Below are positions 1 to 11,550 of a stretch of 64,000 nucleotides of DNA, piece after piece. The position numbers and the translations under genes were made by a program. The notes under the pieces are model-generated. The model searched no databases, was not told the origin of the DNA, and worked only from the letters and a program-made list of their open reading frames with translations. The first letter of the stretch is position 1, and every line of letters starts with the position of its first letter. The stretch covers positions 849,597-913,596 of the forward strand of contig MU385723.1 in NCBI GenBank assembly GCA_022497155.1, read 5' to 3'. The stretch comes from Whalleya microplaca (Eukaryota; Ascomycota; Sordariomycetes; Xylariales; Xylariaceae).

Positions 1-252
1 TCGAAGCGTCCATGTCGATTTGTCCTCGACCTCGCTCAGCACGTCGTCCAGGCTATATGTCGGCACATCCCCCGAAGAGTGGATATTGGAGTACGGCAGC
101 CACGCCTTGACGCGTCCGTCGTCATCGGTCAGGGACTCGAAGGTCTTGAGGGGAGCATGGCCGCCCTCTAGCTTCACGCGGATGCCCTTGGCCGGCTTTC
201 CCACCGAGGTGTCGAGCACGTGGCACGTAATGGGGTCTTTGTCGTTTGCCAT
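1..252 (-). CDS. 5-hydroxyisourate hydrolase (transthyretin-like), N-terminal part, cut by window edge
   Basis: The minus strand from the ATG at 252 is open to the window edge for 84 codons, so the 3' end of the gene is missing. The start MANDKDPITCHVLDTSVGKP matches the beginning of the HIUase/transthyretin-like family, including the early catalytic His (H11, in the CHVLDT segment), the GKPAKGIRVKLE strand and a DDGRV turn bearing the conserved Arg. HIUase hydrolyses 5-hydroxyisourate to OHCU in purine (urate) breakdown, usually in peroxisomes or cytosol. The diagnostic C-terminal YRGS-type motif lies outside the window, so separation from other transthyretin-like proteins rests on the N-terminal motif only. 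No intron is visible in this part. The gene reads away from the rest of the window. Confidence 0.85.
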   Translation of the reverse strand, partial: MANDKDPITCHVLDTSVGKPAKGIRVKLEGGHAPLKTFESLTDDDGRVKAWLPYSNIHSSGDVPTYSLDDVLSEVEDKSTWTLR

Positions 253-3200
253 CGGGGCGTGGGCTGTGGGCTGTGCTTCGTGATTCAGAGAATTCAGGGG
301 ATTCAGAATAGAATCCGAGAGCTCAAGAATGTGCAGAAGGAGAGATCTGAGCTGAGCTGTGTTTTCGGAAAGCCTGGGGTTCCGCCAGGCAGAGGGACAG
401 CTTGGGTAGCAAGCAGAATAAGTAGACCGCCCGGAAAGGCTCTGGGTGGAATGGACCCTGAATTCCAACGTAGGACAAACGAGGCGGAGCTGTCTGACGG
501 CCAGCAGCTTTTGAATGATTGTGTAGGACAAGATAGATGCACACCACAAAGGGCAGTGGACCACAACCGTTGAATGTGTATGTATTGTATGTATTGTATG
601 AATGGCAAAGCGAAAACTTGAAAGGGACCTGAGAAATAAGAGTGTAGCAGCTGAGATTCCTCGGAGGCTGCCGTTTGGCGAGGTTCATTCAGGTGAACCC
701 CGCCTACCCACCTGCCAGCCAGCCAGCCTGCCAGCCCAGACTGCCCAGCCAGCCTGCCAGGCTGCAACCAAGGCGGTCAGTCTCCACTGAAGCTCTAGAC
801 TCCAGTGAGGGGGAGCTACTGTCGATCACTGGGGGTTCAGGATCTTTAAATAGAAACAGACTGTTACCTTGTACAAGCCTGCCAAGGTTCGACTCAAAAG
901 CAACATCTTCAAGTAGGTACATACATAAAATACATAGGTACCTTACCGAGTGAGGCCCCAGATATAATCGTAATCCACTACTGTAATGATCCTTTCTAAG
1001 TTGAACGATTGAAGACATAACTCTTATTCAACTATAAACGACCAGTCAGTTATAATAATTTGGGGTAGTTATAAATGATTATAGTTTCTAGAGTGTAGAC
1101 TATTGTACGTATGACTCTTTACTTCCATTAGAAAGTTACCTTAATACATACATCACTCGTACGAACTTCCCCTACCTAATCTACATAGCAGATCTACACT
1201 ACATAGTACGCAATACATGTACACTACATACATGTTTTTAGCCCGAGACTTCGTTCAATGCAGCTTTGTCCCCCCACTGAAGAACCCTAACCACTTATAG
1301 ATCTTGCCTCAATCGTCGACCCCTATTAGAACATCTAGGTCTACGTATGGCACCCATTCTTGTATTCTCCTGCATAGCAAGAGCGCGCTAATCTTGTCCT
1401 GTTGTACATTGTAATGATCTTGTTCGCTAAAGGTCTCAACGTTGTGACATCACAGCCTTCACTAATCCTTAAAGAAACTGGCGGTGGGAATCATATGCCG
1501 ATGATTGATTGGACAGAACAGCACCTGGTGGTAACTAATAATAGCCTGGCAAGATTATCACGCAATGTATTGCATAGAAATAGACCTATCTTCAGATCTT
1601 TCGGGGCCGATATACCTATGTTGCCCCTTCTCCTATCTTGTGAAAGCGAGATCTAGACAAGACAAAGCCCCCACGTTTTGGTAAAACGGGTAGCCGAGCT
1701 CCATTCATGACACTGGTGTATCTAGACTGTTTTTATCTTTTCTTATACACTGTTAGGCTTGAGAAGTATTCGATGGTAAACTGCTGCTACCTGCGTGGGC
1801 TTCAATTGTACAGCCACCGAGGCTATCTGGAGTTCTGCATCTGACCTGCATAGAATGCAACCTAGCTCGAACTATTGGACTAGTCGCCAGTACGATTCTA
1901 GTCTACCAGGCACAAATCAAAATTATTGTCTTAATCCGACCATAGAGTCCACTTAACTCGTCCTCCTTTATCAACCTGGTGCTTTATCAACTCATCGAGC
2001 TATCTTAAATACACTCGATGGTACCCAAGATATCGCGACACTCCCAACCCTTAACCATCTTTACAAGTTAGTCCCGGCTACTCTAATACCCCTCGGGAAC
2101 TTGTCAGACGTACACGCCATGCCATTGGCAAGACATCGTGGCTATGTCGAGGGCATAGTCGTAACGGCCGCACATGCCGCAACACGGAAGTAGTGGTTAT
2201 GGCTCTAGCTCAGCGTACCGCCCAACCCTGATCTCGACAATTAGCCGTCGTGAATTTGGACCCGTGACCTCAACGATCTTCAGGTACTCTATGCAGTTCA
2301 CATCCCGGACATGGGGCCCAATGCCGTCTCTGATATCAAAACTATTAGGTACGTAAACTGTAAGGAATCTCTCAACACTTCCCACGGGAAGTCTTGCAAG
2401 TGCACCGCATCCAGCGTCTTGCTATGCCACAAGCCAGCAGAAACCTGTACCCACCAGGGTCTGGCTACGAATCCAGTTCTTCGTCCGACGACGCCCTTTC
2501 CTCGCTGGGTATTACATTCCTCGGATAAGTACTTCTTCTGCTTACGGTAGGACGTCTTGGGTTGCCCATTCGAAGGAAGCGAGATCTGTCCCTACCGCTA
2601 TCTACGATGGTGCATCGTAATCTGTGACCGATTCTCTAGGGCAATGCTCTGGACTGCCAGAAATGGTGGTATAGAACGATCCAAGCATGTACCTCACCTC
2701 CCCCTGAGTCTTCATCTTGTTATCATCAACTATCTAGGCCTAAGGAAATTTTGCATTCGTACACCTTTGACGCGTTAATTCATAGCAGGCATGATGTGAT
2801 ACCAGCAAGCGTAATATCCAGACCGGGTCGTTCTCTATCACGCGTGTTCTGGTCTGCCTTAGTTGTCTTTGCTGGGCCCTCGATGGGTGGTCCATCTGTC
2901 CCGGATCGGGATAAATGGATGATATCGTGCCTGGGGGCTCCTCTCTGGGTTTCTGAAGTGTCCCATGAGCTTTACTGTATGGTTGAGAGCCACAAGTGCA
3001 GGACAACACGCCCTGATGATATATGTTGAAGGCATTGTCAGCTTAGAGTCTCTTATATGAGTGTGTCTTACAGTCAGTCCATATTCGACACCGGATCACA
3101 CACAAGTAATTTGTAGTTTATAATCTCTTCTCATAGGAATCATGGGGCCCCTATCTCTATACGCTGCTTACGTATATAGTATAGTACGTAACAGCTGGCC

Positions 3201-4253
3201 CTGATATTCAGGTGAAGTAATACTACCTGCCACGAACTGTATTTTGATCATGATTGCCTAGATTTGTGTACATTATGCTAAGCTGCAACGTTGAGAATGC
3301 TCCAGGTACATACAATAGGGCGATCCATTCACTGAAAGCACTATGACAGCACCGCACATCTATTGCAAGGAGGGAAGGAAAGGGGGGAAGAGGGAGGAAA
3401 TACCTAGGTACATAGGGTAGCAGCCAAGTAGAGGTAAGGCATATATATCATAACAACCTACCCTACTATCACCAAGCCGGCATGGCGAGGGAGTCGGAGT
3501 TACTGTTGCGGCCTCCTCATTGAGTGGCTCATGGGGGCGTTACACGACTGCGCAGACGGCAGGGGCAGTTTCACGACGGAAAGATTAGCCTTCGGGTGAA
3601 ATTTTTTTTCTTCACACCTCTGGAGGTACTGAGTTCAAACCCTTTCATGGGTAGAATTTTTTTCTTCCAATTTTACCACAGAAGATAGCAAAGTTAACAA
3701 CTCTCTATAGTACCTAACACGAGAACGTATGGAGGATAATAGCCCTTAGGATCAACCTAGGTAACTCTCCTCAAGAAGATACTGGTTATTCATTAGGTTT
3801 AGGTTACGAAGGTCCACTATGGAGTAAGATGACAATTGTGATTCCTCTTTGCAACTTCATATTGTCTCTGGTTGATTCATTTATTATTAGTCAACTTATA
3901 AGACTACGGAGTATCATCTGTCTGTTCGAGAAATATGTGGAAACCTCAAGACAACCTATGGCTGAATGGATCCCTCGATTGTGCACTGACCACATGAAAA
4001 TGCCAATCCCCACTAAGTACGGAATACATCCTTTACGCGGGGCACTTGTAATAATTCCAGGTTGCTTGGAGGCTAGACTCGATTCCACTGACGTACCAAA
4101 ACCTTCCATCCTGTTTTCACGAACCTCGTCTGCGACCCCCCTTGACCCGTGACCGAATCGAAGTTTACCTTATTAAACTCTTACTTTCCCAACTGTATAC
4201 TTAGCTCAGACTCACTCTCTCGGTCGTATCCCTTTTGTTATTCTACCCTCGCC
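253..4253. other. 4-kb intergenic region without a supported gene
   Basis: No frame longer than about 120 codons here shows family motifs, and the open frames overlap each other on both strands as chance frames do. The first 350 bases are presumably the promoter and leader of the hydroxyisourate hydrolase gene. A CCAGCC-type simple repeat lies at 711-770. Two T-runs at about 3601 and 3657 flank a sequence with a B-box-like core at about 3631, but no tRNA fold closes. The last 100 bases before 4254 are pyrimidine-rich, as in many fungal leaders. Confidence 0.6.
711..763. repeat. CCAGCC/CTGCC simple-sequence repeat
   Basis: Imperfect tandem copies of a 4 to 8 base CCAG/CTGCC motif, seen directly. 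It makes a Pro/Ser/Gln-rich or Gly/Trp/Leu-rich artificial peptide in every frame and explains the open frames around it. Confidence 0.7.
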
Positions 4254-5324
4254 ATGTCCGCCGCTGTAGTCTCGGCCGATGACGGCCTGGACCCAACGCT
4301 GCAGTCCATCTTGGACCAGAAGACGCTGCGCTGGATATTCGTCGGCGGGAAAGGTGGCGTAGGCAAGACGACAACCTCGTGTTCCCTCGCCATACAGCTT
4401 GCCAAAGTCCGCCGCTCCGTCCTCCTCATCTCCACCGACCCTGCGCACAACCTGTCCGATGCCTTTTCGCAAAAGTTCGGCAAAGAGGCCCGGTTGGTCG
4501 AGGGCTTCTCGAACCTGAGCGCCATGGAAATTGATCCGAACGGAAGCATACAAGATCTGATAGCAGGTCAGGGCGAGGAGAGCGACGCGTCGATTGGCGG
4601 TATGGGAGGCATGATGCAGGATTTGGCGTTTGCGGTGAGTGTTCATATGGTATATGCTATCTCGAGTCTCTGGTCTAATACTCTATTGTAGATCCCAGGT
4701 ATAGATGAGGCCATGTCGTTTGCCGAAGTCTTAAAACAAGTCAAGTCCCTCTCGTACGAAACCATCATCTTCGATACGGCGCCTACCGGCCACACTCTCC
4801 GCTTCCTGCAATTCCCCTCCGTCCTCGAGAAGGCGCTGGCCAAGATCTCACAGCTCTCGAGTCAATACGGCCCACTTCTCAACGGCTTCCTCGGCTCCCA
4901 GGGGACACTACCGAACGGGCAAAACCTGAACGAGATGATGGAGAAGCTGGAGGGCCTCCGCCAGACGATCTCCGAGGTCAACACGCAGTTCAAGGACGAG
5001 AACCTGACGACGTTCGTGTGCGTCTGCATAGCCGAGTTCCTCAGCCTGTACGAGACCGAGCGCATGATCCAGGAGCTGGCGAGCTACGGCATCGACACGC
5101 ACTGCATCGTGGTGAACCAGCTGCTGTTCCCGAAGCAGAGCAGCAACTGCGACCAGTGCAACGCCCGGCGGAAGATGCAGATGAAGTACCTGGACCAGAT
5201 CGAGGAGCTGTACGACGAGTTCAACGTCGTGAGGATGCCCCTGCTGGTGGAGGAGGTCCGGGGCAAGGAGCGGCTGGAGCGGTTTAGTGAGATGTTGATT
5301 CACCCGTACGTGCCTCCCGAGTAA
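4254..5324 (+). CDS. get3: Get3/ArsA-type ATPase of the guided-entry tail-anchored protein pathway
   Basis: Two exons, 4254-4634 and 4692-5324, with a 57-nt phase-0 intron (donor GTGAGT, acceptor TAG), give 337 residues, close to yeast Get3 (354). Motifs in order are the deviant P-loop GGKGGVGKT at 31-39, switch [11 protein letters not shown] starting at D62, switch II DTAPTGH starting at D155, and the zinc-binding CxxC at C280 and C283. Get3 is a cytosolic homodimeric ATPase that takes tail-anchored membrane proteins from the Get4/Get5 pre-targeting complex to the Get1/Get2 receptor at the ER; the CxxC pair binds the zinc at the dimer interface. The frame stays open upstream to an ATG at 4149, but the ATG at 4254 begins just before the conserved region and follows a pyrimidine-rich leader, so it was chosen. 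All catalytic motifs are intact. Prokaryotic ArsA is excluded by the single ATPase half and the CxxC. Confidence 0.96.
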
Positions 5325-5594
5325 AAGGCAGGTAGGTTGAGACCAGCTATCCCGAGTCGCATTTTTTAGGGTTGGGGAAGCGTGGCGTTGCGATGCCCTT
5401 AGATGGTGTAGCGGATATTAGAGTCCGAGAAATTAATACACACTGATGGGCCCCTGGAATAGATCATCCCAAGTACTGTAATATCCTACTTCGTCTATTC
5501 GCAAGTCTACCGTGATAGGGGGCAATATCATGTCTGCCTAGGCATATGGCAGGCTGATGTGAGGGTAGAGGCTTGCTACTTGTATAGCCTTCAG

Positions 5595-5616
5595 TATATA
5601 TATATATATATATATA
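5595..5616. repeat. (TA)n microsatellite
   Basis: Eleven TA dinucleotides in a row, seen directly, in the 3' flank of get3. Confidence 0.95.
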
Positions 5617-6510
5617 AATTGCTTACGGAATGACATATAGTATAAGACTTGTGTAGTTGGTCGAATTCAATAATTAGAGTAACTCTTTGTTTTCTCTGGT
5701 GTATATCTTTGTGTAAGTGGTTTTACTCACATCCAACACAACTAATTATTATTAACACCACCTCGGTGCTTCCATCTGAAAGAGATAGCAATCAGAACGG
5801 TTTCATCAATAAGAATTGCCCCTTTGGTATAAGATACTTGACTGTTTTATATCAACCACCTAGCTCAATGCTCCCATACGGAGTAAACTGCAACTTATTC
5901 TTGCATGACTTGCCCAATAGGGGAGCTATCCAGTTGCAACTAACGCTTGATGGAGATGAGCTAACACAGCCAATACCAATAGCACTGATAGGAATCGAAC
6001 ATAAGTCACTTTATTAGTTAGGTAGCTCAGCAACAGTGACAGCTACGTGTACATACATACCTCATACTCGAGCATACCGCTTTTTGTTGGACAACCCTCT
6101 ATCGTTCCACACAACAACAACAACAGGTAGGACTCGTTGAATGCGGCCCGCCGTTCTTTACCTACTGTGAATCTATTGAAGTCGATGATATTGACCCTCG
6201 GACGAATAATAGTTCATTCTGTCGGTGTAGCAGGGTGGGGCGTACCATTCCCACTACTGCGTACCTGAGCAAGGTACGGTTAGTGGTTGCACCGGCAAGG
6301 TTGTAGTGGGCATGGCGGGGTAGGTAGCTCTTGGAACGGGGGGAGTTGAGTGTTGGAGGTGAAGCTTCAACCTCTCATCCCATGAGCTTTTGCGTTTCAC
6401 CCGAACTTACTTTTCGAACTTGAATTTGCCATTTTCTCATTTCCCGGGATTTACGTACTGAAGGCCTGGCAATTACTTCTCAGAGCTCAGAGCTTCGATG
6501 TGAATGAATA

Positions 6511-6518
6511 CATATAAG
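6511..6518 (+). promoter_or_regulatory. Possible TATA box of the amidohydrolase gene
   Basis: CATATAAG lies about 65 bases before the ATG at 6580, a plausible TATA position for a fungal gene with a short leader. No other evidence supports it. Confidence 0.3.
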
Positions 6519-6579
6519 CCGGAACAACACTCGAGTACATAATTGTATCTACTGTATCTAGATATATCCAACAACAAAC

Positions 6580-7857
6580 ATGGCCGCCGAAATCCCCATC
6601 ATCGACGCCCACATCCACCTGTTCCCCGAATCCGAGCTCGAGACCCTGGCCTGGTACAAGCCAGGACATCCACTGGCAAAGCAGCACTCGATAGAAGAGT
6701 ACAAGGCCGCGACCGGGGAATCCCAACCCAAGGGCTTCATCTTCATCGAGACGGACCGGAAGAACGACCTCGAGGCCGGCGCCAAGGACGGCAGCGGCTG
6801 GGAGGCCCCCCTGCAGGAGATATCATGGCTGCGGCGCATCGCGACGGGGCAGCCGAAGGACGGCGAGGGCCACACGCCCGCCGACGCGGCGCTGTGCACG
6901 GCGATCGTCCCCTGGGCGCCGCTGCCCAGCGGGCCCGCGGTGCTGGAGCGGTACCTGGCGCTGGCGGAGAAAGAGGCGGGCGACAGCTGGCCCAAGGTCA
7001 GGGGCTTCCGGTACTTGCTGCAGGACAAGCCGGCCGGGACGATGCTGCAGGATAATTTCATCGAGAGCCTGCGGCTGCTCGGTCGCAAGGGCTACGTGTT
7101 TGATTTGGGTGTCGACCAGCATAATCGCGGCCGCGCGCAGCTCGAGGAGGTCGTCGAGATGATTGATCGTGCGCACGATGGCGTGCCGGAGGAGCAGAAG
7201 GTCACGTTTATTATCAGTAAGTCGCCTATCCACCTACCTACCTACCTACTGTTCCCTACCCATCTATCTACGAACTACTATTACGTGCCTCGCTACCTCA
7301 CTTACAAACCGGGCAAATTTCTCCTACGAAGGCCTCAACCTATCCTACGTAGCCTAACTGACACATTCATCTTCTACAAAAAAACAGACCACATGTGCAA
7401 GCCAGACCTCACAGTCTACAACGTGCAAACCTCAACCTCCTTCATCGCGTGGCGCACGGCGATGTTCACGCTGAGCAAGTGCAGCCGGACGTACATGAAG
7501 CTGTCGGGCGGCTTCCCCGAGATGCCCGACTCGCTGCGCCGCCGCCCCGCCGAGGACATCTTCGACGCCGTCAGCCCCTGGCTCAGCGTCGTGCTCGCCG
7601 CCTTCGGCCCCGCCCGCATCATGTTCGCCTCCGACTGGCCCGTGTGCGCCGCCGCCTTCGCCCACGACGATGAGGGTAAGGGTGAGGGTGAGGGTGAGGA
7701 GGGGGGTGATGGGGAGAAGGAGAAGGAGAAGGAGAATGCCTGGGCTAAGTGGAAGAAGATCGTCGATCGCCTATGCTGGATGGCGTCTTATGAGGATGAG
7801 GAGAAGGCGCTGATTTGGGGCGGTACGGCGTTGAAGGCGTATGGGATTCAGGCGTGA
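6580..7857 (+). CDS. Amidohydrolase-2 family metal-dependent hydrolase, possibly a sugar-lactone hydrolase
   Basis: Exons 6580-7216 and 7388-7857 are joined across a 171-nt phase-1 intron (donor GTAAGT at 7217, acceptor CAG ending 7387), giving 368 residues. The N-terminal DAHIHL motif (H11, H13) supplies metal ligands of the TIM-barrel amidohydrolase fold; the junction restores NHMCKPD, the family's NHxCKP-type strand; and FASDWPVC near the C-terminus holds the catalytic Asp (D295). This is the COG3618/PF04909 group, which includes L-rhamnono- and L-fucono-lactone hydrolases. The start and the ELETLAW segment resemble fungal proteins annotated as L-rhamnono-gamma-lactonase, but the substrate is an inference. 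The intron is a multiple of three without an in-frame stop, so an unspliced message would encode 425 residues. An acidic/Lys/Gly insertion encoded by a GGGTGA/GAGAAG simple repeat (7671-7737) sits in the surface region after the SDW motif. Confidence 0.85.
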   Translation: MAAEIPIIDAHIHLFPESELETLAWYKPGHPLAKQHSIEEYKAATGESQPKGFIFIETDRKNDLEAGAKDGSGWEAPLQEISWLRRIATGQPKDGEGHTPADAALCTAIVPWAPLPSGPAVLERYLALAEKEAGDSWPKVRGFRYLLQDKPAGTMLQDNFIESLRLLGRKGYVFDLGVDQHNRGRAQLEEVVEMIDRAHDGVPEEQKVTFIISKSPIHLPTYLLFPTHLSTNYYYVPRYLTYKPGKFLLRRPQPILRSLTDTFIFYKKTDHMCKPDLTVYNVQTSTSFIAWRTAMFTLSKCSRTYMKLSGGFPEMPDSLRRRPAEDIFDAVSPWLSVVLAAFGPARIMFASDWPVCAAAFAHDDEGKGEGEGEEGGDGEKEKEKENAWAKWKKIVDRLCWMASYEDEEKALIWGGTALKAYGIQA

Positions 7858-8565
7858 GTGAGTGGCGTGGGAGGAGTTTGTTTATATAAATCGAGAGTTA
7901 AAATAGGCCAAAGTAAGGTGTATGTATGTATGGCTGCAGCAAGGAAGTAATTAAAACGCGATCACGCGGTGGAGCTCGAGGTCTAACGAGGAAAAACCAT
8001 ATCCCTGATAGCGACAGTATCGTGCCATGTCGTGTCGTGAATCTGTACATACAACAATTTTCTAATCTACATGTTGGTAGTTGGTCCTATAACTTGCAGA
8101 AGATCAACAGATCTAGCGACTTAGCGGCGAAGCTCATCACAGTCGATCTTTCATGCTTGACACGACTCGCGAGTAAGTCGACAAGCAACAAGTGGAACGG
8201 AAAATGCGGCAACAATCTCGTATTAGGATCATCCTCTCTCTATCTCTATCTGCCGTCTTCACACACACACACTGCGAGTCGTGTGGAATGCTATAACCTA
8301 CTCATCCCCTCTGCCGTACGAAATATACGCTAACCTAATGATAAGGAGTATTGATAAAAATCTAAAATTTCTTTTTTATACTACCAATTAAAAAAAAAAA
8401 AATCTGCGCCGTCTATATAGATAGTAGTGTTATACCGGGGCCCCCTATATAATTACGTCAACAAAACAACGCTACCAATGCAATAAACAACTCCACCGAA
8501 TGCCACACACACATCCAGAGCTAGCTAGCTAATAGTGCCAAAAGTGTTGCTGTGCTGTGCTGCCT
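7858..8565. other. Convergent intergenic region
   Basis: The shared 3' flank of the amidohydrolase gene (plus) and the phosphodiesterase gene (minus). It includes a short CA run near 8261 and A- and T-runs at about 8368-8402, in keeping with transcript ends. A 135-codon frame at 7926-8333 has no motif and is taken as chance. Confidence 0.6.
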
Positions 8566-9960
8566 TCACAGAAGCGCCCAGAAGAACGCCATGACGGCCA
8601 GCGGATACGCGACCCCTAGAAGCTGCTGCTGCTGCTTCGCCGCAGCGCTCGTGCTCACGCCGCAGCAGGCGCGGTTGTACGTGACGTTGTTCATCTGGGC
8701 GGCGACCTCGAAGACGGAGCCGGCGTAGCCGCCGGTGTTGTAGTAATCGACGTTGAGGAAATTCGGGGGCCTCTCCCAGGTAGAGCGGCAGTTGTTGGCG
8801 GAGAGGCCGAGCGAGCCGTCGCCGGTGACGTTGTTCGTGACGTTGAGCTCCGTGCGTGCGGGGACCAGCATGTCGGCGCCCAGGATGCTCAGCTCGATGT
8901 TGAGGTTGTGGTTGATCATGTACAGGCGGTTCTTGGCGTCGGCGTCCTTGAGGTCCGGGGGGCGCTGCACCGTGCAGGGGAACTTCTGGTCCGTCGGGTC
9001 GAAGGGCGTCTCCCAGAGCTGCGAGAACTCGTCCAGCAGCCACGGGTACTCCGTCTGGTTCGCCATGTAGTCCATGAACATCACCACGCGCTGCCCCTTC
9101 AGGATCATCTCGCTGAGGGTCGGCCAGTCGTCCAGCGTCATGGGCGCCACGGACGGCGTGTAGATGTACCGGAGGATGCCGGTCTGTTGGATGTACGGTA
9201 CGTACAAGCTGGGAACAGAGCTGTGCCTACGGTTAATAACTATACAATCTAGCAGGAATTGGTATAGTAAATAAACTTACTAGTTTCCATTGCCTAAAAG
9301 AATCGTCACTACATCATAGGGGTGACTTGCTACCCAGTTCTTGACTTTGGTAAGCCAGTCGGTGATGGGCCCAGCGTCGAGGATATCGCAGGACGTGTGA
9401 CAGAAATGCGGCTCGTTTCCATTCGTCGGCCACTGTATCTGGCCCTGAAGGAATCGTACACCGTCGTTCAGTTGCAACGTAACGTCGTACTGTTGATTTG
9501 CCGCGAGGTTGTTCGGCGTGATAAAAGGGGAGTTGTGACATGCCACCTCGGTGATGTTACTGTACTTCCGGGTGCAGAACTCGGCGTAGTTGTTGCACGG
9601 CTGCGTGTTGGTGACGGTGGGCCGGGACGCCGTGGTCGTCGTCGCGTTGCTCCCGCCCGATGCCGTCGGCGATCCATTCGACCCGGTCAAGAACGTCACG
9701 GTCTGGGACGACGAGCTGAGGGACGTCTTGGTGGTTGTGTTGCTCGCGGCCATAGAACTTGCTCCATCGCTGGTAGAGGCGAGGGTTGGACTCAAGGTCA
9801 CCTGAGTCGTAGGCGACTGGTATGGACCCGTGGGTGTCCCATTCTCGCTGATCGTGAGTGTCGAGCCCGTAGCCGTCGTCCGATCATCGCTGACGGTAGT
9901 TTGTGCGAGGACACCAGCAGCTGCGGCTAGTATTGAAAGAGTCCCCAGACGGAACGCCAT
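8566..9960 (-). CDS. Secreted, probably GPI-anchored PI-PLC-like phosphodiesterase
   Basis: Exon 1 is 9281-9960 and exon 2 is 8566-9208 on the minus strand; the 72-nt intron (donor GTAAGT, acceptor CAG) splits a Tyr codon. The product is 440 residues. MAFRLGTLSILAAAAGVLAQ is a clear signal peptide and sets the start at 9960; the upstream TTG in frame is ignored. A Ser/Thr-rich stalk of about 100 residues follows, then a PLC-like TIM-barrel domain with the first catalytic His in the CHNSPF motif (H142) and the second in FCHTSC (H188), spaced as in bacterial PI-PLC. The segment after the splice (VVMFMDY, then MINHNLN) fits the family. The last 17 residues are hydrophobic, as in a GPI-attachment signal, after a small-residue stretch. 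Several NxS/T sequons are present. It probably acts at the cell surface; the substrate is unknown, and calcium-dependent PLC is excluded by the missing Y and C2 domains. Confidence 0.88.
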
Positions 9961-11550
9961 TTGGGTATCCAAATTCTCTGGGAATCGTCGTTTACTTCAT
10001 AGACTGCCCCGTTGAGCTGGTAAGTACACTTGAAAAAAGGTTTATTAGGTAGAGAAGAAATTCTCTAATATGGTATAAACATCAACGATGACAATCGTCT
10101 GAACTCTTGGTGTTGTAAAAGTTAATAAGACCGGGTGGACAACCGCCCCCCGGCTCAAGCAAACCTTGGAGCTCCATGTTTATGCTAGGGCGCAACACAG
10201 GATACTTTCGAGTACTTCATCTCTACCATGTACGTGCTAATACGAGCTAAAATGCTCTGATAGTGAGCAGTAGTGTACAGATCTGTACATAGTAAATGAT
10301 GATGCACGGAGACTAAATGGTTGGGAGTCAGTCGGCGCAGACGGCACTTACACGCGTCCCCTGCAGGCTGCGCCTGTGGTGTGTGAACTGGCAGTGGAAT
10401 ATGATGCAAAGTGGCTACCTGATTTATGGGTATTTACGGGTCGGGAGCCACTTCCTTAAGAGATACATCCTTACCTAATTGTAATGCATTGAGCAGCTGA
10501 AAGTTACATGTACGCAGAGGTAAAGTATGTATGTACATACATAGTAGGTGAGATGGTAGGCAACCTGCAAACCATCTGATAGCATCTGATAATAGTCTCA
10601 ATTTTCCAAGAGATGATCAACATAAACATTCCACTTTATGTTTGGACCCTGCCATCCTTCCAGCCCTCCAGCCTTCACATCATCCAGATCATCCATTCTA
10701 TTACACATACGAACGGTTTTCTGGCTTCTTATCAGTTGCTATTCTTTACCACCATGCAGCTACATGATGTCTAAGGATTCTACATAGTACCAAACCTATA
10801 TGTAGGTACCCCCTTCAGTGCGGTACATTATGCTATGTATTTACCTATGTAGGAATGACCCTGGAATCCTGATTGGCTCCAGCTCTGTTAGTATGGGTTA
10901 GTAAGAACGGGAATGAGCGTCCTCGCAGCCTGCCTGCCGGCCTAGCTAGGCGTTTCAGAGCATATGATGATTACCCACGCTATGGTTCAATGTCACCCTC
11001 GAGCCTCTTGGCACAGTGGCAGTGACATCTTCATGCCGGCAATCGGCAAGCAAAGAGGTGTAAGCCGCAGCAGGATCTTACCATCTAGGTACCCTGACGA
11101 CCTGACAGCGGCGCGGTTAAGCTTCAGACGAAGGGGACCAATGGATCTGTCTAAGATCCAATTAGCACGGGTACTCTACGGTACTTCCCCAGTACTTGCT
11201 CGTTCGTAAAGGATGGGGACCCAATCACCCAGTCATAATGCATGCGCACCCCGATTCGAGTGAACTTACCAAATCTTCCTTGCTGAGCTGGTCGTCGATC
11301 ATCGATCATCAATCCATCAGTACCATTTTTTTTCTTGATTTTCCTTGACGTCTTTTCTCATCTGCATCCTCTTCGTGGGGGTTTCCCAGCAACCGTCATC
11401 CACCGACTTTCGTTCAATTAGCGCACCCAGGACGTCTGTCGAGCCAACGACCACGACCACGACCATACGATATCTCGACTTGAAGTCCCTGGTGGTGGTG
11501 CTTTGGTGGTTCGAAATTCTCGCCATTTTCGAGCTTGCCATTCTTCGAAC
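9961..11550. other. Divergent promoter region between the phosphodiesterase and SUR7-like genes
   Basis: About 1.6 kb between two genes transcribed away from each other, so it holds both promoters. The last 200 bases before 11551 are pyrimidine-rich, with a T-run at 11326-11333. Short open frames here lack motifs and overlap on both strands. No RNA gene is recognised. Confidence 0.6.

Larger units (their letters stand above)
5325..6579. other. Intergenic region between get3 and the amidohydrolase gene
   Basis: Contains the get3 3' flank, an AT dinucleotide run at 5595-5616 and the promoter of the amidohydrolase gene. A 122-codon open frame at 5649-6017 has no recognisable motif, no leader or splice context and fairly AT-rich codons, and is taken as chance. 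Nothing else is recognised. Confidence 0.6.

Noticed and set aside
303..767. 154-codon minus frame next to the hydroxyisourate hydrolase
   Set aside because: Overlaps other frames on both strands and starts in the CCAGCC simple repeat; no motif.
3570..3650. B-box-like GAGTTCAAACCC with T-runs, possible tRNA or SINE
   Set aside because: Only a short GAAAG/CTTTC end pairing is found; the T-stem and anticodon arm do not form.
4149..4253. Upstream in-frame ATG extending Get3 by 35 residues
   Set aside because: The extension is Ser/Leu/Tyr-rich without similarity to Get3 N-termini, and the region looks like a pyrimidine-rich leader; the family start fits 4254.
5930..6010. GTTCGATTCCT on the minus strand, looking like a tRNA T-arm
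   Set aside because: The T-stem pairs at only three of five positions, and no acceptor stem or anticodon arm can be built.
5649..6017. 122-codon open frame between get3 and the amidohydrolase
   Set aside because: No motif, no supporting start context, AT-rich codons; most likely chance.
9961..9972. Upstream TTG start of the phosphodiesterase
   Set aside because: Not an ATG; the ATG at 9960 starts directly at the signal peptide.
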